Below are positions 15,903 to 23,740 of a stretch of DNA of 32,525 nt, in pieces; within the stretch, counting starts at the first letter, position 1; each line of letters starts with the position of its first letter. The DNA is from a bacterium (lineage in GTDB: Bacteria > Armatimonadota > Zipacnadia > Zipacnadales > UBA11051), in assembly GCA_030604405.1 (NCBI GenBank), contig JAUVVY010000013.1:67267-99791 (forward strand). The letters run 5' to 3'. A program made the translations under genes and the position numbers. Below the pieces are notes generated by a model, which was given only the letters and a program-made list of their open reading frames with translations, made no database searches and was not told the DNA's origin.

Positions 15903-16721
15903 TCAGACCAACTCCACCACGCTCTGCAGCACATAATCCGGCCGCATGTCCTCTGGAAGCGCAGCGATGTCGGCCTCATTGGTGACGCCGCTAAGCACTA
16001 TCGCGGTGGCACAGCCGGCGTTCTTGCCGCACACCAGGTCGGTTTGCAGCCGGTCGCCGGTGAAGATAGTCTGCTGCGGGGTAACGCCCATGCGCTGCAT
16101 GGCGGCGTGGGCCAGAGCCGGGTACGGCTTGCCGGCGATGTGATCCGGCTTACGTCCACTGCAGGCCTCGATGTAGGCCATTGCCGCGCCGGCGTCAGAC
16201 ACCTCGCCGGTCTCCAGCGGGCAAGTGACATCAGGGTTGGTCACATAGAACTTTGCGCCCTGCCGCAGCGCCTGAAATGCTTCCTCCAGCCTATCGTAGG
16301 TGACTTGGCGGTCCCACGATATGACCACGATGTCGGTCTCGGCCGCCTCGTCAACGATCCGGCAGCCGACAGCCTTTAGCTCGCCGATAACTGGCTCTTC
16401 GCCGATGACTAACACGCGGGGCGCGTCGTGGTTGGCGACGATGTAATCGGCCAGCGCCAGCGGACTGGTCAGCACATCATCAACTTCGGCGGGGATGCCG
16501 AGTCTGGTCAGCTTTTCCGCGTAGGTCTGGCGCGTGGCGATCGGCTTATTGGACACGAACATGACTTGCGCGCCACGCTCACGCAGTGTTGCGACGGTCT
16601 CATCAGCGCCGGGAATCAGGGCCTCGCCCAGATACAGTGTGCCATCGAGGTCGAGTACGTAGCCGCCATACGCCGGCACTGCTGCATTCTCCCGTGCTGC
16701 TCTTGCATTCTGGTATGGCAT
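15903..16721 (-). CDS. HAD-IIA sugar-phosphatase-like hydrolase (NagD/AraL type)
   Basis: 272 residues. Motif I is D-L-D-G-T-L-Y-L-G (nucleophile D24, acid D26), motif II S-N-K-P (57-60), motif III includes A-G-K-P-Y-P (K198) and motif IV G-D-R-L-Q-T-D (222-228). The large C2 cap between motifs II and III is typical of HAD subclass IIA, which dephosphorylates nucleotides or sugar phosphates. ATG 16721 follows GAGGA with a 6-base gap. Its 3' end faces the M55 gene with only five bases between the stops. The true substrate cannot be assigned. Confidence 0.88.
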   Translation of the reverse strand: MPYQNARAARENAAVPAYGGYVLDLDGTLYLGEALIPGADETVATLRERGAQVMFVSNKPIATRQTYAEKLTRLGIPAEVDDVLTSPLALADYIVANHDAPRVLVIGEEPVIGELKAVGCRIVDEAAETDIVVISWDRQVTYDRLEEAFQALRQGAKFYVTNPDVTCPLETGEVSDAGAAMAYIEACSGRKPDHIAGKPYPALAHAAMQRMGVTPQQTIFTGDRLQTDLVCGKNAGCATAIVLSGVTNEADIAALPEDMRPDYVLQSVVELV

Positions 16722-16760
16722 TCTAGATCCTCGCGTAGCTCAGGCTTCATAATAATTAGC

Positions 16761-16790
16761 CCGTGGGTCGGGCTTCCAGCCCGACTCCGT
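16761..16790 (+). repeat. GTGGGTCGGGC hairpin repeat
   Basis: CCGTGGG followed by the hairpin TCGGGCT / AGCCCGA (16768-16774 with 16778-16784, loop TCC) and CTCC. Same family as 20903-20920, 20974-20990 and 25384-25400, with different but still pairing arms. Confidence 0.8.
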
Positions 16791-16836
16791 CCCGATGTTC
16801 ATCCTTTCCGTTTTCTCCTTCGGCCACTGCAGCGCA

Positions 16837-17583
16837 TCATGCAGGTATGCGCCCCAGCACGTCCACGATGAGTGCTCTCAGTGTGTCTATCCGCTGGCTC
16901 ATCATTTCGACTACTTCGGCTTCGGTCAGCGGCTGCCCGGTGATGCCGGCGGCGTAGTTAGTGATGATGCAGATGCTGGCATAGCAGATCTTCAGCTCGC
17001 CGGCCAGCGCGACTTCCGGCACGCTGGTCATACCGACCACATCGGCCCCCCACTGCGCGAACATGGCGATCTCGGCGGGCGTTTCGAACCGCGGCCCCTC
17101 AGTGCAGACATAGACACCCCGGGGATGCACCGTCACTGGTATATCAGCGCCGGCGGCGATGAGCGCATCGCGCAACTCCGGGCAGTATGGCGCGCTCTGG
17201 TCAGTGTGAACTACGCCTTCGCCACGCCGGTCGAAAAACGTCAACGCGCGCGTCTTGGTAAAGTCAAGGTAATCGTGCGGTATGAGCAGGTCGCCGGGCG
17301 GCATCTCCAGGCGCAGGCTGCCCACGGCGTTAGTGGCGATAACATGCGTGCACCCGAGCTCATGAAGGGCCATCATATTAGCGCGGTAGTTGACCTGGTG
17401 CGGGGGTATGGCGTAGCCGGCACCGTGGCGCGGCAGAAAACAGAGCTCATGCCCCTCACGTTCGCCGCGCAAGAGCTCAACAGTACCGTAGGCGGTATCG
17501 TGCCTCAGTTCCACCAGCCGCGTGCTGGTTTCCATGGCCGCAAACTCGTACACTCCTGTGCCTCCGATTATACCTATCACCAT
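16837..17583 (-). CDS. mtnP: MTAP/PNP-family nucleoside phosphorylase, possibly methylthioinosine phosphorylase
   Basis: 248 residues from ATG 17583, where M-V-I-G-I-I-G-G-T-G begins the family's usual N-terminus and GGAG lies nine bases upstream; a further 13 codons upstream are open. Phosphate-site and fold motifs are present: G-G-T-G (7-10), P-R-H-G (51-54), N-Y-R-A-N (65-69), T-N-A-V-G-S-L (84-90), T-E-G-P-R-F-E-T (161-168), G-M-T-S-V-P-E (184-190). In the base pocket the sequence is I-I-T-N-Y-A-A-G with N209. Adenine-specific MTAPs have Asp here, whereas 6-oxopurine enzymes such as human PNP have Asn. With MtaD elsewhere in the window, methylthioinosine is a plausible substrate, although inosine or guanosine are also possible. 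Confidence 0.88.
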   Translation of the reverse strand: MVIGIIGGTGVYEFAAMETSTRLVELRHDTAYGTVELLRGEREGHELCFLPRHGAGYAIPPHQVNYRANMMALHELGCTHVIATNAVGSLRLEMPPGDLLIPHDYLDFTKTRALTFFDRRGEGVVHTDQSAPYCPELRDALIAAGADIPVTVHPRGVYVCTEGPRFETPAEIAMFAQWGADVVGMTSVPEVALAGELKICYASICIITNYAAGITGQPLTEAEVVEMMSQRIDTLRALIVDVLGRIPA

Positions 17584-17702
17584 ATCAACACTCTCCGTCA
17601 AGTCACTTGGAGTAGCATTCATTCATCGCAGGGACAATACCTGCATTTCTCGGCGTGGGGGCGAGGGCGGATTTGCGCACAGCAGCGCAATATTTTTCGC
17701 CC

Positions 17703-17732
17703 TTGACACGGCGCGGGGTCTTTGCCTAATAT
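17703..17732 (+). promoter_or_regulatory. Sigma70-type promoter of the APC permease gene
   Basis: Perfect TTGACA at 17703-17708 and TAATAT at 17727-17732, spacer 18. The -10 box ends 50 bases before the GTG start at 17783. Confidence 0.65.
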
Positions 17733-17782
17733 TGGCGAGGTTACAGGCAACCGAGCTGAAATCTCACAGGGAGGGCTTGTCT

Positions 17783-19351
17783 GTGTCGGACGCCGACAGC
17801 CGCTCGCAGGTACGACTATCTGGCAGCTCTTTGGTCCGGGGCTTGGGTGTGACGGCACTGGTGGCTACCGGTGTGTGTACGGTCATCGGCGGAGGCATCA
17901 ACGTGCTTTCCGTACAGGTTCAGACGACGACACCGGGCATCGGCGGCTCGGTGCCGCTGGCCTTCGCATTGGGCGCGGTCCCGGCGTTTGTGACGGCGCT
18001 TTGCTATGCCATTATTGCCACGGCGATGCCGCGGGCGGGCGGAGATTACACATACATATCCCGAGCTTTACACCCCTTTGTGGGTTTTCTGGCAGCTTTT
18101 TCGAAATGGTTTGGCCTGTCGGCGGCCTGCGGGCTGATCGGCGTCATGTCCGTGGCGCTGTTACAAGCCGCGGCTGAGTACATGGGCGCTGCCGGGGCGG
18201 CCGAATTGCTTCGCGCCAACACCGGCGTACTGATCCTTGGACTGGCCATGGTCTGGCTCTTCTGGCTGGTCAACATCCTTGGGGTCCGCACTTACGGGGC
18301 GGTAGTAATCGTGTTAATGGTGCTGATGCTGGCCGGCGGGGCGGTGCTGGTGGTGTACGCGTTGGCCGGTAGCCATGAGGCCTTCGCCGCCGCATGGCAG
18401 GCCCGCTATGGCACCGACGTTCATGCGACCATTGCCAGGACGAGCGTGCCGCGCGGAGGCATTTCCAACCTCATACGCGCAACTACCTTTCTGTTCTTCG
18501 CTTACATCGGCTTTGCCACCATTTCGCAAGCAGGCGGGGAGGCAAAAGACCCCCGCAGGACACTGCCCAAGGCCTTCGTGTGGTCGCTGGTGATAATATC
18601 CGGCTACTACATGATCTTTTCGTTCAGCCTCTACAAAGCGGTGCCGTGGAAGTTCGTATACCATTTGCTGCAGACCCCACAGTGGCAGGACACGCTTTCG
18701 GCACCGCACGTGGTAGGGGTTCTGATGCCTCCGGCACTCACCGTAGTGGTGGCGCTGGCGGCTGCACTGACCTTGGCCAACGACATCCCGCCGATGCTGC
18801 TTGCGGTATCGAGGTTGTTCTTTTCGTGGGCTCGGGACGGGATCTTCCCGCCGGCGCTGGCCGCGGTGAACCGCCGCTTCGGCACGCCACACTGCGCACT
18901 GACGATAAGCGCGCTTGTGAGCAGTGCTGTGGTACTGCTGTGCGTGTATGGGCCGCAGAGGTTTGGCAGCGCGGTTGACATCGTGAATGTGGCGCTGTTG
19001 ACGACCTATTGTCTTGCCGGTGTGAGTGTGCTATCATTTCCGCGCCGTGCGCCCAAGCTATACCAGCAGGTCTCGTTTATAAGAGCCCGCTGGGCGCAGA
19101 TTATGCTCGGGCTCCTGTGTATTCTGACCATAGCCCCACTACTTCTGACCCAGATCTGGGCGGATCTGTCGGCAAGCGACTGGACGTTGACGGACCTGGC
19201 GTGGCGGCCGACGGTGTGGTGGCTGATAGTCATGGTAGCGGGCTCGATAGTATTTGGTGCGATGTGGTGGCGCAGGCGGCGGCAGGGCTGGGACCTGCGG
19301 GCGATGTTTGAGAGCCTTCCGGACGAGACCGAGACCCAGCCGGCGCTCTGA
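17783..19351 (+). CDS. APC-superfamily amino acid permease
   Basis: 522 residues from GTG 17783, which has AGGGAGGG seven bases upstream and a promoter at 17703-17732; the frame is open for 87 codons upstream, through the promoter. About 12 hydrophobic segments follow a polar N-terminus. Family marks are the broken first helix with V-I-G-G-G-I, P-R-A-G-G-D-Y-T-Y-I-S-R-A, and F-F-A-Y-I-G-F, followed by E-A-K-D-P-R-R-T-L-P-K-A. The C-terminal 40 residues are basic then acidic and cytoplasmic. APC carriers move amino acids or polyamines across the inner membrane. gcvH follows after 70 bases on the same strand. Divergent from the phosphorylase gene. Substrate unknown. Confidence 0.88.
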   Translation: MSDADSRSQVRLSGSSLVRGLGVTALVATGVCTVIGGGINVLSVQVQTTTPGIGGSVPLAFALGAVPAFVTALCYAIIATAMPRAGGDYTYISRALHPFVGFLAAFSKWFGLSAACGLIGVMSVALLQAAAEYMGAAGAAELLRANTGVLILGLAMVWLFWLVNILGVRTYGAVVIVLMVLMLAGGAVLVVYALAGSHEAFAAAWQARYGTDVHATIARTSVPRGGISNLIRATTFLFFAYIGFATISQAGGEAKDPRRTLPKAFVWSLVIISGYYMIFSFSLYKAVPWKFVYHLLQTPQWQDTLSAPHVVGVLMPPALTVVVALAAALTLANDIPPMLLAVSRLFFSWARDGIFPPALAAVNRRFGTPHCALTISALVSSAVVLLCVYGPQRFGSAVDIVNVALLTTYCLAGVSVLSFPRRAPKLYQQVSFIRARWAQIMLGLLCILTIAPLLLTQIWADLSASDWTLTDLAWRPTVWWLIVMVAGSIVFGAMWWRRRRQGWDLRAMFESLPDETETQPAL

Positions 19352-19421
19352 ACGCATCTCCCAGGCTGACTGCAACAAGTACGTTGATTTACATTGCTCA
19401 AAGTCAAGGAGGCACACAGAC

Positions 19422-19853
19422 ATGGATCTTACGGAGTACCGTTTTTCTGAAGCACACACCTGGGCCAAGCAGGAGGGCGACGAAGTGCTCATCGGGCTGA
19501 CCGACTTCGCCGTCAACGAACTGGGCGACATTATCTTCGTAGAGCTGCCGGATGTTGGCGTGGCGGTTACCGCCGACGGTGCACTGGGCACTGTTGAATC
19601 CGCCAAAGCCGTCGAAGACATAGTTGCTCCCCTCAGCGGCGATGTAGTCCGAGTCAACGAAGAGGTAATAGACGCCCCGGAGCTTCTCAATGAGGACCCC
19701 TACCAGGCCGGTTGGCTCATCGCGGTAAAGGTTAAGGACACTCAGGAGTTTGACGAGCTGCTCAGCAATGACCAGTACACGTCGTTGGTTGAGGAGAGCG
19801 ACGAACAAGACGAGGAAGAGGAAGAAGAGGACCTCTTTAGCGACGGGGAATGA
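19422..19853 (+). CDS. gcvH: Glycine cleavage H protein with acidic C-terminal tail
   Basis: A 143-residue lipoyl carrier protein. ATG 19422 follows AAGGAGG. The lipoylated lysine is K62 in V-E-S-A-K-A-V, and Y-R-F-S-E-A-H-T-W near the N-terminus is typical. H proteins are usually 125-130 residues; here an extra tail of about 20 residues is almost entirely Asp and Glu, with a run of six Glu. No gcvT or gcvP lies nearby. The stop TGA overlaps the ATG of the LipM-like gene (ATGA at 19850-19853), which implies translational coupling. That fits a role as acceptor of octanoyl groups in lipoate synthesis as well as, or instead of, glycine cleavage. Confidence 0.93.
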   Translation: MDLTEYRFSEAHTWAKQEGDEVLIGLTDFAVNELGDIIFVELPDVGVAVTADGALGTVESAKAVEDIVAPLSGDVVRVNEEVIDAPELLNEDPYQAGWLIAVKVKDTQEFDELLSNDQYTSLVEESDEQDEEEEEEDLFSDGE

Positions 19854-20761
19854 CTCCGCACCGCGCCGATGCAGCAAGCCCGGATGACGCCGGCCATCGC
19901 GGCCGCCTGGCGGACACACCCGGCAGATGGCGACTGTTGATTACCGGCCCTGCTGACGGGGCCTACAACATGGCCCTTGACGAAGCCTTGTTGCACGGCG
20001 CAATTGCCGGCGGGCAGCCGGTGCTGCGAATCTACGCATGGCAGCCGCCGGCGGTATCTCTCGGCTATTTTCAACAACTCGATGAGTCCATAGACCGCGC
20101 CGAAATCACCAGGCGCGGTTTTGGCTTGGTGCGCAGGCCGACCGGCGGACGCGCCATCTTGCACAAGGACGAAGTCACCTACTCAGTCGCCGCCCGCCAT
20201 CAGGACATTACTGGCGGAAGCAGTCTGATGGGTTCCTACCGCACCATCTCGCGCGCCATTGAAGCCGGATTGCAGATCCTGGGCGTCGCTGCCGAACTGG
20301 CCGAGCGCTCCGGCCACGCCAGACAGCAGAACAAGCACAGCCTGCCGACGGTATGCTTCGCGCAGCCTGCGAAGGTTGACATGGTCGTCGGCAGTCGCAA
20401 GATCGTCGGCAGTGCGCAGACCCGTCGCGCCGGAGCGCTCCTGCAGCATGGCTCGATACCGCTGAGCATTGACCCACAGGAGCACTTGGCCGTGATGCCC
20501 GGCGGGTTGAAGACCGAGGCGGAGCCGGAGGCCGGTGGAGAGCAGTTGGGCGAGCTGGCCTGCGGAATCGCCGACATCCTGGGCCGCACGCCGAGCTTTG
20601 ACGAGACGGCCCAGGCGCTGGCGGCCGGATTCGCTCAGGCGCTGGCGATACGGCTCACGCCCGGGAAGGTCTCAGAGGTCGAAGAGGAGACTGCCCGGCA
20701 GTTGATGGCAGAAAAGTATGCCAACGATGCGTGGACTGCCAAGCCCGGCAGCCGCAAGTAA
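19850..20761 (+). CDS. lipM: LipM-like octanoyltransferase (BPL/LplA/LipB fold)
   Basis: 303 residues. The fold signatures are R-R-P-T-G-G-R-A-I-L-H (95-105), P-T-V-C-F (166-170) and S-R-K-I-V-G-S-A-Q-T-R-R (182-193), followed by L-L-Q-H-G-S-I-P. C169 matches the catalytic Cys of LipM (C150 in B. subtilis) and K184 the conserved Lys. LipM moves octanoate from acyl carrier protein to GcvH, from which it is later relayed to other lipoyl proteins. Sharing ATGA with gcvH strongly supports LipM over a lipoate-scavenging LplA. The first 25 residues are polar and not part of the fold; a later start is possible but I see no ribosome site for one. Confidence 0.82.
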   Translation: MTPHRADAASPDDAGHRGRLADTPGRWRLLITGPADGAYNMALDEALLHGAIAGGQPVLRIYAWQPPAVSLGYFQQLDESIDRAEITRRGFGLVRRPTGGRAILHKDEVTYSVAARHQDITGGSSLMGSYRTISRAIEAGLQILGVAAELAERSGHARQQNKHSLPTVCFAQPAKVDMVVGSRKIVGSAQTRRAGALLQHGSIPLSIDPQEHLAVMPGGLKTEAEPEAGGEQLGELACGIADILGRTPSFDETAQALAAGFAQALAIRLTPGKVSEVEEETARQLMAEKYANDAWTAKPGSRK

Positions 20762-20800
20762 AGTCCTCAGTCCGTCGAAAGCCTCAACGCACCCAGGCAA

Positions 20801-20997
20801 CGCCATCTATTCATCGCGTGGCTCGGGCATCCCAAATATATTTGCGTGGGAATGTCTTTCTGTTATGGGGTGGCTCGACCATCTCAAGCATATCTCCGTG
20901 GGTCAGGCTTTCCAGCCTGACAATGCCGTCTATTTGTCCCGTGGCTCGGGCATTCCAAATATATTCCCGTGGGTCGGGCATCCTGCCCGACTCCGTT
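20801..20997 (+). repeat. Cluster of three 33-base repeats with paired hairpins
   Basis: Three 33-base units starting GTGGCTCG and ending CGTGGG lie at 20818-20850, 20870-20902 and 20941-20973. Units 1 and 3 are nearly identical and share the preceding CTATT; unit 2 is more diverged. Units 2 and 3 are directly followed by hairpins, TCAGGCT / AGCCTGA (20903-20920) and TCGGGCA / TGCCCGA (20974-20990). Spacing between units is irregular (19 and 38 bases between ends and starts). The cluster fills the gap between two convergent genes. Confidence 0.8.
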
Positions 20998-21034
20998 GCC
21001 GTTGCGCCCGACTCCCTGTACCCACCCCTTCTGC

Positions 21035-22018
21035 TTAAACCACCGCCAAATCCAGCACCGTCAACAGCCCTGCCGCCGCTTTCTTGGTCTGCGCTATAAT
21101 GTTGGCCGTACAGCCCGCCGTCGCGCTATCGCCGTGGATACCGCCCTCGATGCGCACAACCAGCGGCGGCACGCCGTCAATGCGGACCTCGTCGTACTCC
21201 TCCGGCTCGCCCAGTCGCATGCGCAGGTGCAGTTCGATGAACGTATCCGGCGTGGGGGAGAGCTTGATCTTCTCTTCTGCCCCCAGCACCTGACCCGGCT
21301 CGACGGAGACGTAATCTGATGCGATCGGCTCTTCGGCCACAACCGGCTCCAGCGTGCGCTCGACATTGTCCATATCAATGGGCCAGCCGAGTCCCCGCGC
21401 GATCAGTGCTGCTGATTCGAGCAGCCCGACGTGACCGATCTTACCCTCTGCTTTTCGCGCCGCGAATTCTTCTACCTCGATGCCGGCGCCGAGCTTGAGT
21501 TGCAGCTGCTTGCGCCGCCGCATGGTGTTGACGATTCGCGCGCACCGGACCGAACTGACCTCCACACATGGCCGGGTCATGATCACAGGCAGCAGGTCGA
21601 GGACGAAGCCGGGGTTCACGCCGGTGCCGACGACGGTTACTCCTGCCTCAGATGCGGCCGCATTTAGCTCCGCATAGGCTTCTGGGTGCTGCAATTCGGG
21701 ATACGCCAGTTCTTCGGCGGTTGAGACGACGTCAATGCCGTGTGCGATGAGCTTTTCCAGGTCCGCGCGGATGGCCGACAGGGACGAGGCGGTGCACAGG
21801 AGGGCGACATCCCACTTGCCGGCCTCGAGCGCCTCGTCGAGACAGCCATAGACTATGGCGTGATCCGGGACACCGGGCACGAACTCGGCCAGCGGCTTGC
21901 CGGCCATTTCCGGGTTGATGTCCACCGCGCCGGCGGGCGTGGCGGTATTGCGTGACAGGCAGGCTTTGATGACTTCCTGTCCGATGGTGCTGACACCGAT
22001 GTGTAGGCTCTCAATCAT
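21035..22018 (-). CDS. 2,4-diaminopentanoate-dehydrogenase-like NAD(P) oxidoreductase
   Basis: 327 residues from ATG 22018, preceded by AAGGAA; 15 upstream codons are open but unsupported. It has an N-terminal dinucleotide-binding region beginning I-G-V-S-T-I-G-Q-E-V and a DapB-like C-terminal domain. The stretch G-T-G-V-N-P-G-F-V-L-D-L-L-P, followed by R-R-x-Q-L-x-x-K-L-G-A-G, matches the Ord family, which oxidises 2,4-diaminopentanoate in ornithine fermentation, and related amine dehydrogenases. DapB's E-x-H-H and K-x-D-A-P-S-G-T motifs are absent, so it is not dihydrodipicolinate reductase. No other ornithine-fermentation gene is nearby, so the real substrate is uncertain. Divergent from tRNA-Gln. 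Confidence 0.8.
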   Translation of the reverse strand: MIESLHIGVSTIGQEVIKACLSRNTATPAGAVDINPEMAGKPLAEFVPGVPDHAIVYGCLDEALEAGKWDVALLCTASSLSAIRADLEKLIAHGIDVVSTAEELAYPELQHPEAYAELNAAASEAGVTVVGTGVNPGFVLDLLPVIMTRPCVEVSSVRCARIVNTMRRRKQLQLKLGAGIEVEEFAARKAEGKIGHVGLLESAALIARGLGWPIDMDNVERTLEPVVAEEPIASDYVSVEPGQVLGAEEKIKLSPTPDTFIELHLRMRLGEPEEYDEVRIDGVPPLVVRIEGGIHGDSATAGCTANIIAQTKKAAAGLLTVLDLAVV

Positions 22019-22074
22019 GGTTCCTTCTTTCTTTTCAGCAGGCCGCACACTGTACGGCGGCACTGCAATTGCAG

Positions 22075-22103
22075 TTGACTTGCAGGGCTTGTTGGGCTAC
22101 TAT
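22075..22103 (+). promoter_or_regulatory. Promoter of tRNA-Gln
   Basis: TTGACT at 22075-22080 and TACTAT at 22098-22103, spacer 17; a TATTAT three bases later is an alternative -10. Predicted start about ten bases before the mature tRNA. Confidence 0.5.
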
Positions 22104-22121
22104 TATAGCCATAATTCGGGT

Positions 22122-22196
22122 TGCCGGGTAGTCTAGGGGTAAGACGACTGACTCTGGATCAGTAGATCGCAGGTTCGAATCCTGCCCCGGCAGCCA
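22122..22196 (+). tRNA. tRNA-Gln (anticodon CTG)
   Basis: A complete cloverleaf: acceptor TGCCGGG / CCCGGCA, D stem GTCT / AGAC, anticodon stem ACTGA / TCAGT around CTCTGGA (anticodon CTG at 22154-22156, reading CAG), T arm GCAGG-TTCGAAT-CCTGC, discriminator G, and encoded CCA at 22194-22196. A terminator hairpin follows immediately. Confidence 0.96.
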
Positions 22197-22207
22197 AGCA
22201 AGGATCA

Positions 22208-22234
22208 GACGGGTGGCACATGCCACCCGTCTTT
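22208..22234 (+). terminator. Intrinsic terminator of tRNA-Gln
   Basis: GACGGGTGGCA (22208-22218) pairs with TGCCACCCGTC (22221-22231), then TTTCTGT. It begins 12 bases after the tRNA CCA end. Confidence 0.85.
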
Positions 22235-22300
22235 CTGTGTGCCCCGCAATTGCAGCCCATTCGAGGCCGCGCCACCGAGCTCTCAATGATGTTATAGCTT

Positions 22301-23740
22301 CTATCTATTTCCGTAGGTACTTGCCGGATATACTTTGTGTACTCCAGACCAGGCTTTAGCGCGGATACGCCCATCTGGCAAATCCGGGAACAACGGCTTA
22401 ATCTGCTGATATATCTCGTCGGACAACTTCTTCCGAGCTGGCTTAAAGTCGCTATGTGCTGGCACGCGCTTGCCACGGACTTGGAAGCTCTTGCTCTCGT
22501 CAGGAAGATAACGGCAATCCATGACGAAAGCGCCGTCCTCATCCATTTCGAGCACCCACTTAAACTGTTGCTTTGTCCCAGTTGCTGGCCTATCAGTCTG
22601 CGAACGCTCGGCGGGTGCAGTCCGTTGGGCTTTTGCCAATACGCGTTCTGCCATTCCCTCCGCCGTAAGATTATCGGCGATTCTGAAATAATCAGTATGC
22701 TGTCCCTCGGCGAACAGAATAGCACCAGCAAGGTACAATGCTCCCAGTGCCCTTTGCGTCGGGTAGCCGGATGGAGGTCCGCCAGGGTGTGTGCGTATTG
22801 CCGGTAGGCTTATCATGTTTCCCGCTTGCGCAATTGCATACGCAGCCTCAGCCGTCCGCCGGATGTGGTTCAGCGATACCCGCACGGCTCTCGTCGTCTT
22901 CAGAAACTTTCGGTACTTGTTAAGGACGATTGTCTTGCCATCTATCAACAATGGCTCTCCGAAGCTCCGGACACCCCACTCAGCATCCGTTTGTGGCTGG
23001 TATTCTCCCCTTTCTGGATCTCCACCATCTGTCGGGCCTCCCGGAGGAAGCTCAGGAAAGTCAACAATAACCTTTGCTCGTTTCAAGGAATCTCGGATTT
23101 CCGCAGGTTTCAGCTCAGGTGTTCTTTTTCGAATCAAATTAACGAGGCCGCGATGTTCACCTTCGAAGATCTCATCTAGGGCTACCTGGACCTGTCGGTC
23201 AATGAACTGGGCTGTCCAAAGAACGCTGATGAGGTTGTCGCTGAGTTTGACTTTGGAGAGCAGTTCCAGAGTATCAAGTGTATAATCTGCCTTCGCGGTA
23301 TCAGAGATGGCGACGCTGCGGAAGAGCTTCCGGTCCACGTCAACTGGAGCATGGGAGTTGTAGATGCAGTATCTGTCGCCATCAGTCAAAACACACCACT
23401 CAACACCGGCGGCATTCGCGTAGTTCACCACCTGGGACTGCCACTTGTGATCATCTAGGTTAGTGTCCAAGGCCTTGGCTTCGATAAAGAGGCAGGCCTT
23501 TCGCGGCAGGAAGAAAGCGTAGTCAACCGGGTTGTCCTTCGGTTTGTGTCGATATTCCAGCGACACTTCCTCCAGGTCTGTCGTATCCCACCCGAGAGAC
23601 GCCAACACTGGGGCAATGAGAGACGTCTTCGTCTGCGTCTCGCCTATGTGCTCTCCCTTGTCGCGAACCTGCTTTATGCTTCTCGTTACCTTGACGAATG
23701 CAGCTTGCAGCCTCTGGCGCGTCTCTGTTGTGTTAGTCAT
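22301..23740 (-). CDS. Stand-alone HsdR-N-like PD-(D/E)XK nuclease domain protein
   Basis: 479 residues from ATG 23740, preceded by GGGAGGAAGG; 34 more codons are open upstream. The N-terminal 140 residues carry the type I restriction R-subunit nuclease pattern: E34 in G-E-T-Q-T-K-T-S-L-I-A-P-V-L, then D73 in V-D-Y-A-F, then E87-A-K89 in F-I-E-A-K-A-L, then V-L-T-D-G-D-R-Y. No helicase (Walker) motifs follow, and no hsdM or hsdS is in the window. The C-terminal 100 residues form a separate domain that I do not recognise. The base composition looks more AT-rich than the neighbours and it sits next to a tRNA, suggesting acquisition by transfer. May be a defence or regulatory protein. Confidence 0.75.
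   Translation of the reverse strand: MTNTTETRQRLQAAFVKVTRSIKQVRDKGEHIGETQTKTSLIAPVLASLGWDTTDLEEVSLEYRHKPKDNPVDYAFFLPRKACLFIEAKALDTNLDDHKWQSQVVNYANAAGVEWCVLTDGDRYCIYNSHAPVDVDRKLFRSVAISDTAKADYTLDTLELLSKVKLSDNLISVLWTAQFIDRQVQVALDEIFEGEHRGLVNLIRKRTPELKPAEIRDSLKRAKVIVDFPELPPGGPTDGGDPERGEYQPQTDAEWGVRSFGEPLLIDGKTIVLNKYRKFLKTTRAVRVSLNHIRRTAEAAYAIAQAGNMISLPAIRTHPGGPPSGYPTQRALGALYLAGAILFAEGQHTDYFRIADNLTAEGMAERVLAKAQRTAPAERSQTDRPATGTKQQFKWVLEMDEDGAFVMDCRYLPDESKSFQVRGKRVPAHSDFKPARKKLSDEIYQQIKPLFPDLPDGRIRAKAWSGVHKVYPASTYGNR

Noticed and set aside
20818-20973. Three 33-base repeats considered as a CRISPR array
   Set aside because: Spacers are 19 and 38 bases and partly repeat-like, the units are diverged, copies occur elsewhere in the window, and no cas genes are present.
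21035-22018. Dihydrodipicolinate reductase (DapB), given the lysine genes nearby
   Set aside because: DapB's catalytic H-H and K-x-D-A-P-S-G-T motifs are missing, while diaminopentanoate-dehydrogenase motifs are present.
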